Shown in pieces: positions 55,401-64,000 of a stretch of DNA of 64,000 bases. Origin of the DNA: Paramacrobiotus metropolitanus (taxonomy: Eukaryota; Tardigrada; Eutardigrada; Parachela; Macrobiotidae); NCBI RefSeq assembly GCF_019649055.1, contig NW_026570251.1, positions 62,001-126,000 of the forward strand, in the 5' to 3' direction. Within the stretch, counting starts at the first letter, position 1. Each line of letters opens with the position of its first letter. Below the pieces are notes generated by a model. It did not search any database and was not told the origin of the DNA. It saw nothing but the letters and a program-made list of their open reading frames with translations. A program made the position numbers and the translations under genes.

Positions 55401-55684
55401 GTCGCGTTATCGATTTACAATGTGGTATCATGCGCAAAACGGCAAAATAGAACGTGGCCTTTTCGAACCTTAGTATGCCGAAGCTTACTTACCAGCTTCG
55501 TGCATAACCATTAACCAATACTATTAACGTTAACACTTTACAGTATATAATAAATTACTGTGCACTGGCAAAGAGCTTCGAGAAAATGCAGTTGAGTCTG
55601 AGTTGGCCAAGCATTGCGAACCGTTTATACGTGGTAAACATTCCGAACCTGCTTGTATATGGTGCCACATTTTATGCGGCATCT
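52451..55684. other. gene-poor intergenic DNA between the inverted repeats
   Basis: 3.2 kb without a supported gene. It contains one perfect 36-bp palindrome (54690-54725). If the repeats at both ends are the termini of one element, this would be its interior, but no transposase was found. Confidence 0.4.
54690..54725. repeat. perfect 36-bp palindrome
   Basis: The half-site GGTGATGCTGCTTCTACG is followed directly by its exact inverse, with no spacer. Confidence 0.95.
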
Positions 55685-55790
55685 GCCAGGTTTTAACGTT
55701 TGCCAGAGTCTCCAGGTTTTATCCCTTGCCATGCCATTGGCAATGCCACTGGCAAGCGCTACTGCCAGGTTTTACACCCTGCCCCATACG
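55685..55790 (+). repeat. short interspersed repeat, copy B
   Basis: CCAGGTTTTATCCCTTGCCATGCC and onward to CAGGTTTTACACCCTGCC. Inverse partner of 52375-52450, about 3.3 kb away. Confidence 0.75.
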
Positions 55791-56197
55791 GCATGCACAC
55801 ATCACGCGCTAATCATGTATGCGTACAACGTTTTGCCGCTTACTGCTGTCAGCAGGATTTCATATTGCATTTCCCCAGATATTATCGACGTGCTATCTCC
55901 TGCCGATCACTTGCTGTCAAGTAATACGAACTAAATATCTAGTAATAATTTTAAAACTGAAAACGAAATTGCCATTGGAAACAACTACAGCTCTGTGAAC
56001 AAATTTGCAACTACAGGAAATTCATCCTATTAATGTAAGAACTGCGTAAAACACTACGAGTGCCGATTAATTTTCATGAGGAAATTCAGTTTTCATGACT
56101 TGGAAGTAAAACCAGTGTTAATTTCTATTTTTCGATCACCGGGGAATTTCCTTAACCTAAACCTTGGAAACAGCACAGTCACATTATCTTGTGCAGT

Positions 56198-58884
56198 ATG
56201 TATTTGTACGAAAACGGGATACGCTCAGCAGTGTACACATGGAACAGTGTGGACGTGGAAGTAGATGGGATGCTGCAGCACGGCTAAGTTGTCGGTCTGG
56301 AAAAAGTTGCTGACGGCTCGCAACGCTTGATCGTGGATTTCGAATGTCCGGAACAACGGTCAGTGCCCGTTAAATACGGAAAGGTTCTCGACTGCTCCCA
56401 TTTGCCGAGTTCGATAGTTGATAGAACGTGGATATTCTGCAATAGCGAATGCAAACGGTGGGGCAACCAGTTCATCCTTGCTCCGTTAGATGCGAACAAT
56501 CTCAGCGTGGAGGTGCTGTTCCGCGACCAATCCAATCCCCCCTGGAAATGGTTTCCCGCCAAAGTCCTCATGTGCCTAGATAAAGGTTTACCGAACCACG
56601 CTTTGGTGGAAGTAATGTTAGGCAATCGTAGAGTCCGCGAACTGCTTCCAAAAACGCAATTGCGGTTTCCACCGTTGGGAGGAAACCGCAGATGCAGGAT
56701 GCTGCGGCCGGGTCATTTTATGGTACGGTCCTTTCTGTTCCCGGAGGGTAGTTGGAGCAAGCTGGAACCACAGATTGCAATGCATGTGCAATACGCAAAT
56801 GCAGGATGCTGCGGCCGGGTCTATGTCGGGCTTGCAGGCTACGCATTTTATCCGTCGTTGGTGAACACGATGACCTATCTGCAGCTGAGCGGACAGGATC
56901 CGCTATGCAACCAGAATACAGTAGGTTTCAAACTGTGACGTAAGCGTTTGCAAAGGGAGGTCCTCATAATACTTGTGTACACTTCAACATAGTATTATAC
57001 AGTAAAAAACATAGTAGGAAGAAATTGTTTCTTTGGATCGTAACTTGCTGCAAGAGTGTACAGTAATTAACATGCGTGATTAACTGCGGTCAATTTCTTC
57101 TGCGTAGCTACACGATAACTGGTACGTAGTACAAGTACGAACTTAATACGTGTACACATGCGCATTCGAAAGTTAATGAGCTCAACATACGTCTATGGGA
57201 AAAAAATTGTGAGGGCAGTTTAATAACATTAGAGGCTGTTTTGTCAGCCGCCGAGGAAGGCTTAGGCGGCTGAGGCTGTCGTCTCCCATTAATTCTTGTG
57301 CTGCGTTAGCGCTGTTGTTTCATTGTAAGTTTGTACGTGGGTACATTTTTTTGTTAAGTTCTGGTATACAATGTAGATTTAACGTTGCAGCACATACGGC
57401 GCTCTGAGTGGTGTGCGACGTATGTAATATAGATGGGACATTTAGCGCACTTTGATTTGTCGACTCCGCATGGCAAGATGGTATCGAATAAGAGGAGACC
57501 AGTACATGCAATCAGTATATCAATACTCAAGTTGACAGTGCTGATGTCGGCTGCTTATTTGCCGTAGGAGACGATGATACCATACTACCGCGCGCGCATA
57601 CAGTTGCCTAACGATTTTGAAAAAAAGATTCTCCGTACAGATTTGCCATTTGAGACGCAGCAAACATCACCACAGCAGGTTTTGCCTCTGCTACCGGAGA
57701 TACTGATGGAGTCATGGAGATCTTTCAGTCGTTGGACGTCATCGACCAACGGCGCTGCCGACGCATATGTCAACTCTGGAATGAAATTCTAAGCTTACAG
57801 GAAATGGGCCGCTGTGTCTACTTACAGTTCCATTCAAAGCATTCCGATAACATTCGGAACTGCAAGTACGGCGGCTTTTCCTGCATCTTCAAGCACATAA
57901 CATCAATGACGCAAACCGTTGTTGTGCGCGATGCCAAAATGGATGATGAACATAAAAGTAATGCTGTTACGGCCATCACGTGCATTCAACAAGCGTTAGA
58001 AAACACCGGCGCCCGCCTTGAGCGGTTGGTGCTGTGCCATACCAACATGTCCGTCGTCGGCCGTTTTTGGACTTACGGAGCTCAATCAATCGAGAATGCT
58101 TTGACGCTCGGCAATTACTTTGACTTCCTGGCACTCACGTATTCCAGAATGTCGCCGTGGTGCCATCGCGTTATCTGGAGGCATTGTTGTTTGTCATACT
58201 GTTTGGCAAATTACTCCATCGACTTCCGAATTCCGAGTGCAGAATTTCTTCTGGCAAGCCTTAATGCTACACAGATTTGGGATCACTTAAATGCGCGTCT
58301 CGACTGCCGGGAACTAGTGGACGTGGAGCTGACTGCACTTTGGATAAGGAGTCAGGTTGCGTCGGCATGTAAAACAAACAGCGTTCGAATTATCAAGGTG
58401 ACCTACCGATATTTGTTTTAATTCGTTTAACGCCAAGCTGATTCAAAGCCGACATTGTTGCTGTGAAGGCCGATAGCTCCGACTTCATGATTGGCCATTC
58501 GCCATTGTGTTTTGCTGTTCTGGGGATTTCCATCCCACACATTGCTGCTGTTTTGACGGGCCTACAGCACAGCTGCGCTGGCTGTAGGATCCGATCTCAT
58601 TAGTCGGTGTTTGCTGCGCCACGGTGCGCACCTTAGATTTCGGCATTAAAGCCTCAATCCGGGTTCGCCGCTGTTTCGCCGTCGAAGGTACGTGGGCGCC
58701 CATAAGGCCCCACGTTACATTGCAGATTTTGACGGCGTGTCAAAGCTGCGATCCGGGTCCCTCTGTTAATTACTTTAATCGACAGTGGACAGTCAACAAT
58801 CTGGGCAGCTTGGACATTAGGAAATTAAATCGACTCAGTTTGTTTGCGTTGGCTCATTACATGTTAAACTGTGGCGGAACATAA
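56198..58884 (+). pseudogene. F-box family copy 3, most complete copy
   Basis: It starts MYLYENG at 56198. The N-terminal domain is crossed by a stop at 56285-56287, after which the frame stays open to 56935 and includes a Cys-containing extension. The F-box exon begins upstream of 57600 (RIQLPNDFEKK). Its LPEILMEIFQSLDVIDQRRC region is disrupted by a tandem near-duplication of 8 bp (ATGGAGTC/ATGGAGAT at about 57706-57721), which shifts frame, and then it runs open to 58421. A last exon (about 58739-58884; DIRKLNRLSLFALAHYML) matches the end of copy 1. Two independent disruptions argue for a pseudogene, although a start downstream of the stop could leave part usable. An Ngaro element begins 29 bp after the stop. 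Confidence 0.6.
57150..57300. repeat. decayed half-copy of the 43739 MITE
   Basis: Resembles 44270-44405 (GAGCTCAAC...ACGTCTATGGGA, then a CAGCCGCC...GAGGC block), with many changes. It lies in an intron of F-box copy 3. Confidence 0.5.
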
Positions 58885-58912
58885 TTATACAATATTACAT
58901 TACTCCAGTTAG

Positions 58913-59115
58913 ATAACGTCTCTGCGTGTGAATGTGAGTAAACAAAATATCGGAACGACTGATCGGCACAGAAGCTTTACTTCTTATGGGCGTAGCGAAC
59001 ACCGAAGACAACATTCTGGCTAAACACACGGTCGTCACAACAAACAGCAGGAGAAACACGAACAAACCGCACGAGGAGAGGCGGACAAACAAGCAGCTCA
59101 ACGCAGTGAGCCCCC
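58913..59115 (-). repeat. Ngaro B2 repeat
   Basis: 203 bp, matching B1 at 59398-59600 with about four differences. Confidence 0.88.
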
Positions 59116-59307
59116 TCCACCGAAACAAGGGAAGCGGCGGGCGGGGGAAAAAGAAAGTGAACTAACTGTACATTCTGCTCTGCAAATGCTTATATACTAT
59201 CCGCACATTCTTACTCTTCCACATACAAAGACACCGCACTCGTCCACAACAAGTCATTAGCAGCTAGCATGCAATTATTACAGCGACTGCCTTTTGTCTT
59301 TCCCCAG

Positions 59308-59397
59308 GTGGTCAGATGCAGATTGGGTGGTCGTTATCCATGTCTCTGGGAAGCGGTCACGCGTCGTTATAAACAGATTTCTATAGAAATCTTTCTC
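59308..59397 (-). repeat. Ngaro A2 repeat
   Basis: 90 bp identical to A1 at 63767-63856. Confidence 0.9.
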
Positions 59398-59600
59398 ATA
59401 ACGTCTCTGCGTGTGAATGTGTGTAAACAAAATATCGGAACGACTGATCGGCACAGAAGCTTTACTTCTTATGGGCGTAGCGAACACCGAAGACAACATT
59501 CTGGCTAAAGACACGGTCGTCACAACAAACAGCAGGAGAAACACGAACAAACCGCACGAGGAGAGGCTTACAAACAAGCAGCTCAACGCAGTGAGCCCCC
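59398..59600 (-). repeat. Ngaro B1 repeat
   Basis: 203 bp. Directly abuts A2 and contains the last few codons of the tyrosine recombinase. Confidence 0.88.
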
Positions 59601-60496
59601 AAACGAAGCCCAAGGAAAACCCGTGGCTGCGGCACGGGCAAAAACAAGACGACGGTCGTTGTCGCGCGCGATGTACTTCTCAAAACACGCGCTACGCCAG
59701 TTACCCTGCGCTTTTATAGCATCTGGTGACGCTCCACATTCGGACGCGAATGTTGCACCACCGCGCCGGAAGGAATGAATACTGAAACTCGCGCCATCGT
59801 ACCCAGCTGCATTTAACGCGGTATGTAGTAGCTGGGTAAAACAATCCGCTGACAGTTCTTTCACCCGACCACTGTAATCGCGGTAACAGAAGTCTGATCG
59901 GTGACCTTTAAGCACGCCAGAGTCGCGCAGTTCCAAGAAGGCTTTTCCAGGACAAAATGCTGAACCGGCGCGCATCGGAAGTGGAATAAGAATATTATGT
60001 CCAATATATTTGTTTGTCTTGATAACGGGCGCCGAAACGAACAGGTTATCTTTTCCCCCCGTGACATCCCGAAAGCAAATGTGCAGTCGATTATTCGGTG
60101 CGGCAAATAAGTTACTCTTTCGCAACAGCGAAAAGAATGCAAATAGGCATGCCGTCCAAAACGCTTTCCGTACTTCCGCGGGAAGTCGGTGTAAGGCACT
60201 GTAGATGCCTTTTAAATGCCGTGTTAGAATAGGAGGTTTTTTATTAGGAAATTCCCTGCGCTGACGGCGCACTCCCTCCAATGCTTGCTTAATCACTAAA
60301 TGCTTAAGATTGGGCGCTGGTTTGTTACGAAAATGATGTAACGTCACAATGGCTGCCACATAATTTTGCACCGACGAGAATTCAAGGTTGCGCGACAGCT
60401 CAGCAATATACAACCCGATGGTGCGCGGCTTCGCCGGTACTGGCTATAGTCGATGACGATCGCAAAAATTCAAGTATCGGCACCATTTAACTTTTC
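59583..60496 (-). pseudogene. tyrosine recombinase of the Ngaro element
   Basis: Inserts the circular DNA form of the element by site-specific recombination. The open part (60413-59583, 276 residues) has the catalytic set: Arg in SLLRKSNL, HSFRRGG (His and second Arg), Trp in QGNWRS and Tyr in CFEKYIA. The N-terminal core-binding part continues upstream in the same frame through a TAG at 60444-60446 (read on the minus strand) to about 60500. This copy therefore carries a premature stop unless translation begins after it. The 3' end enters repeat B1, usual for this class. Confidence 0.8.
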
Positions 60497-62405
60497 TAGT
60501 GCGAAGGGATGACGGCGCCAAAGCATTCAGCCGCAACGAGTTCAGGAACCGGTTTAGATTGGCTGTTTGGGTACCTGGAACAGTAGTCACCTGTCAGGCG
60601 CAGTGAACTCTGGCCACTGTTAATGCGGTCAACAACGGTTGACTTATAGAAGTCAGCAGTGGTGATCCGGCTCAGAGCATCTGCAAAACTGTTATCGGCA
60701 CCAGGAATGTGGCCAGCGTCCACATAAAAATCATGCTGGCACGAAGCATAAAATACTAACTTCAACCACTTTAAAGCCTCCAGAGATTTGCGAAATCCGC
60801 GTTTTAAAAAGGCAACCGTGGACGAATTATCGCTTTCAATCAGTATCGTGCAACCACCGAACGCCGGTGCCCAGACCAAGATTGGTATGCAAGCGGCAAC
60901 CATTTCCAAATAATTTATGTTCGTTCGTAAACTATGATTAACCAGCGGCGGACGAATAAAATTTGTCAGTACGCGTAGGTGATGGGAGATATTCGCTAAA
61001 TCCCAACTGCCGGCTAACCAGCTATTACCCAATGTAGCACCCAACCCAGAAAACGACGCGTCTGCAGAAATGCGAATCACGCGGCGTGGCTTTGAGATTA
61101 CACATTGCGTCATACCGTTAAGCTGCGGTGCGACTGTTTGCCACCAAACCAGCTCACTGCGGATTAGTGCAGTTACTCTCACTCTGTGGTGAGGCCGCTG
61201 CAGTTGAGTAACTGCATCTATAAAAATTCGGGAAACGCCCGTGCGCCTTTCACTGCTCGCGACGCAAAACAAATCAAACCCAGTAACGACTGCAGTTGAA
61301 TTTTACTAAGTTTTTCATTATTTTCAAATTCAGGGCATTTAGACACTAATTTCTGTATCTTCTCTTCTGGTTGTTCCACTTTCTGCGCCACGGAATCGAT
61401 AATTATGCCAAGAAAACGTACTCGTTGCGTCGGGTAGATAACCTTGTCCCAATTAATAACGAAGCCGAGCAATAAAAGTAATGCTATTAGCGCCTGCTGA
61501 GCGGCCGCGCATAATTCGTAGTTGTCAGCGATCACCAGGAAATCGTCCACGTACGGCACAATTTTAAAACCACGTCTACGAATCATCCGCGCGACGGCGG
61601 TAGATAATCGATGAAAAATACTTGGAGCACAAGACAGGCCAAAACTTAAAAAGTTATCGACATAGTATTCGTCAACTCTGTCAAAACGCCAACGAAAACC
61701 CAGCAGCTGCCGGTGCGGCCGAAACACGGGTACTGAACGGTACGCCGATTTTAAATCAGTGACAGCAAAATAAAACCCTGGTTTACATTCAGCTAATGCG
61801 GAATCCAACGTGGCAAAAGAGAAACTTTCACAATCGGCATAAGAATTCAGTGAATTAATTTCCGGGCGACTGCAATCAGTTATCGGGCGAAACCCGCCAT
61901 CTTTTTTCGGTACTGCGCCTATAGATTGAACACGTATTGGTTTCGTAACCTGCCTGCTTATTTTGCCAGCACTTAACTCGTCACTAAATATTCTATCTAA
62001 TGAAAATTTCGCGTCACCAGACAAAGCACTGCGGTAATTTTTGCACTCTGCAGTGCGAACTTCATTAATATCCGGTACAATAGCAAAACCAACGGCGATA
62101 ACATGCAAGATAAAATGGCGATCGTGATTATCACCCAGCGCATAAAACCATTCCGCTAACGAGCGAGTTAAAGAACAACGGTCAACTAAATCTGAGTCAA
62201 CAATATTAGTATAATGCAGGAGTTCACTGTCACCAAGGCAATTAATGCGAAAAGCAGTACGAATAAATTCATGCGCCGGTGGAGGAAACGCGCTGCTAAT
62301 GTCAATAGCGAGAGAAACGCTCTCAATTGCGTTGTCCATCCGCGGTGTTGTTCCCGCTCTGCTGTCGAAATGCCGGTCCACGGTTTGGCTGCTGCCCATT
62401 GACAT
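60496..62405 (-). CDS. reverse transcriptase-RNase H of the Ngaro element, one frame break
   Basis: RT is in 62405-61218: the LKSAYRSVPV motif-A region, LSFGLSCAPSIFHR and the catalytic YVDD (FKIVPYVDDFLV). RNase H is in 61272-60496, with its acidic residues visible in SADASFSG, NYLEMVAA, LIESDNSS and NSFADALSR. The two frames overlap by 55 bp. Homologous proteins are usually continuous here, and the switch falls at a short C run near 61236-61238, so one base seems missing. Otherwise all catalytic residues are present. Confidence 0.85.
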
Positions 62406-63560
62406 TTCCGGTGCGGCAACATTTCCGGTCCTTGATGAGGTCCGGAGCAGAATTCGCAGTGGTGTGGGAACAAGCAGTTACCGCGTGTGTTACACCTCCC
62501 ATCGTTCCACCGATCACAGGCGAGATATGGCCCACGGGCTGTCTGGCTACTGGCGATTTGAGAGCAAAAACGAGGCGGGCCGTTATACGGACGGGACCCG
62601 CGCGGAAAGCGTTCGCTGTCTACAATCAGATTGGCAGCGTGGAAATGGCGGTGAATAATGTTGGTGCACGCCGAAAAATCGTTCAGCGCTAGCTTTTGCC
62701 GATTAGCTAATTTCCGAAATTCTTCGTCAAATTGCAAAACGTATTTCGAGTGATAATCGCGGGACTTCTCAACCAAAAATTCGATATATTCTACATACTC
62801 TATTAAAACCGCGTTATGATCGGGCGATCGAGCTAAGTCACGGATTATGTTCAGTGCGTCGCAGATAAATTTGCCAAACTTAAGGTCACGCGGACCTACT
62901 TTTTTACGTCCGTCATCTGCCAGCATGGCGCGCGAATAAACTATCTCGTGAGGAGGCTTCAAATCTCGGGCAAACTTAGGCAATTCAAAAGCGGCAAAAT
63001 CTAACGGCTCGTCTAACATGTCACACTCACCCGACGCTTGGAATGATGGTCGGACCGTTGCCGGCCGGACATTAGGATGCCGCAGTTGGTCCACCGGACG
63101 CATGCGGTTGCTGCTGCCCAGATACACTGCGGGATGGATCGCCCGGGAGCAAGTATTTTGTCAGCTTCAACTGCTCACAGAGGATGCCAATGGCCTTGGG
63201 GATCAGGTCCGGATTTTCCCGAAGTAACTCCAAATCATCACCTTTGACGAGCCCATTTGCCTTAAGTTGCGCGACCCCTTCTGTGGAAAGGCCAATTATA
63301 CCGGCAACCTCCTCAATTGGTCCAATGGAAATTTCTAGCTCAAGGGGCTGCACCTGTCGATTCTCCTCCTGGACAGGCGCTGAAGGACGGCCCGCCGCGG
63401 GCGGTGCCGATACGGTGGCATTGGAATGGGCTGCTTTGAAAGCGCTGAACAAGCGGTCCACTAGCTGAGCTTTGTTACCGGCGATTCCCTTTTCTAAACC
63501 TCTTAAGCGGCTTCTCAATTCTTCGTTCGACTTCTTCTCAAGATTAGTGCGTGATTCCAT
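62186..63560 (-). CDS. Gag-like protein with SAP domain, Ngaro element
   Basis: Two overlapping frames: 63560-63072 (162 residues) and 63127-62186 (313 residues). The first starts MESRTNLEKKSNEELRSRLR and continues as a SAP-type DNA-binding helix pair, then a Pro/Ala linker. The second contains a helical capsid-like region and a Cys/His zinc cluster (CNTRGNCLFPHHCEFC). The 56-bp overlap is either a frameshift in one gag gene or two genuine ORFs, and the second lacks an early ATG, which favours a break. Its 3' part overlaps the RT frame by 220 bp, ending in a hydrophobic stretch that is probably just read-through. Confidence 0.7.
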
Positions 63561-63766
63561 ATTTGATGAGGAAATTAAACAACTGACTAAAAATCAACTG
63601 ACAATAAAACTTAACGCAATTTTAACGAAACTGATTCTATCAGAACAAAATGCAATATATACTGACAATTCAACGAAAGGTCACTTGTAACGAATGCTAA
63701 CAGCGGTAGCTAAATCGAAGTTATAAGTAATTGGCGCGATCGGACCAGAAAAAGAAAGTGAACCAA

Positions 63767-63856
63767 GTGGTCAGATGCAGATTGGGTGGTCGTTATCCAT
63801 GTCTCTGGGAAGCGGTCACGCGTCGTTATAAACAGATTTCTATAGAAATCTTTCTC
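63767..63856 (-). repeat. Ngaro A1 repeat (5' end of element)
   Basis: 90 bp identical to A2, starting (minus strand) with GAGAAAGATTTCTATAGAAA. Marks the upstream end of the element. Confidence 0.9.
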
Positions 63857-64000
63857 GTAATTCATCAGACAGAGAAATCTAGCTCTATCTGATATCTCTA
63901 TCGATTTCTGTATGGCTCATTCTTGCCGACCTTGGGAGAAAATTCACTTCAGGATTGATCAGTAATATACCCAGTTAATTGAATTGCTGGTTACTCTCTT

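Larger units (their letters stand above)
58913..63856 (-). mobile_element. Ngaro/DIRS-type tyrosine-recombinase retrotransposon
   Basis: A 4.94-kb element on the minus strand. It carries gag-like, reverse transcriptase, RNase H and tyrosine recombinase genes and no LTR-type integrase. Its repeats follow the split direct-repeat plan of Ngaro elements: A1 (63856-63767), coding part, B1 (59600-59398) directly joined to A2 (59397-59308), then B2 (59115-58913). A copies are identical and B copies differ at a handful of sites, so insertion is recent, but several frames are broken. No target duplication is expected for this class. Confidence 0.88.

Noticed and set aside
1-64000. CRISPR arrays, operons with ribosome binding sites
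   Set aside because: The window is eukaryotic nuclear DNA; no regularly spaced repeats or bacterial signals were seen.

Overview
This is a window of animal nuclear DNA. The genes are split by short GT-AG introns, the intergenic DNA is AT-rich, there is an ionotropic-receptor-type ligand-gated channel (a protostome family) at 3.8-5.8 kb, and there are many nested transposable elements. I lean towards a small protostome such as a tardigrade, but nothing here proves the phylum. No rRNA gene or confident functional tRNA gene was seen.

The centrepiece is a complete Polinton/Maverick (adintovirus-like) element at 20882-43287 (22.4 kb). It has identical 95-bp terminal inverted repeats and a 5-bp target duplication (AGCTG). 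Its intronless core encodes a packaging ATPase, an adenain-type protease, a double-jelly-roll major capsid protein, a basic core-like protein, a short capsid-associated protein, a DDE integrase with a chromo-like tail and a protein-primed family B DNA polymerase. The core gene blocks converge at 27.76 kb. Around the core lies unusual cargo: an ADP-ribosylglycohydrolase-like protein that has lost metal ligands (24.1-25.15 kb), a GC-rich two-exon gene (21.2-22.2 kb), a five-exon gene of unknown function (39.3-41.2 kb, minus) and a three-exon gene for a secreted or membrane leucine-rich-repeat protein (41.4-42.6 kb, plus). There is also a cluster of four long hairpins, three tRNA-like A-box/B-box/oligo-T units, and a 3-kb gene-free zone of duplicated sequence. 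The polymerase and capsid genes are each interrupted only at short homopolymers.

Left of the Polinton: possible exons at 0.3-1.1 kb; the ionotropic receptor (one frameshift); a 5'-truncated LINE at 7.2-8.55 kb; copy 1 of an F-box-containing gene family (8.98-15.02 kb) interrupted by a piggyBac-like foldback element (10.2-10.8 kb) and by an apparently intact pogo/Tigger transposon (11668-14177); a TENT4/TRF4-like non-canonical poly(A) polymerase on the minus strand (16.5-19.2 kb); and a hAT-type MITE (20462-20696). The Polinton itself sits inside a Tc1/mariner-like MITE.

Right of the Polinton: foldback MITEs (43.7-44.4 and 46.2-46.8 kb), a GPCR exon (45.2 kb), an acidic Ser/Glu/Asp-rich reading frame (48.4 kb), two further broken copies of the F-box family (51.0-51.4 and 56.2-58.9 kb), and an Ngaro/DIRS-type tyrosine-recombinase retrotransposon (58913-63856, minus) with the full A1-B1A2-B2 split-repeat arrangement. 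The stretches 1.2-3.8, 5.8-7.2, 15.0-16.5, 46.8-48.4, 48.8-50.9 and 52.5-56.2 kb show no gene I can support.
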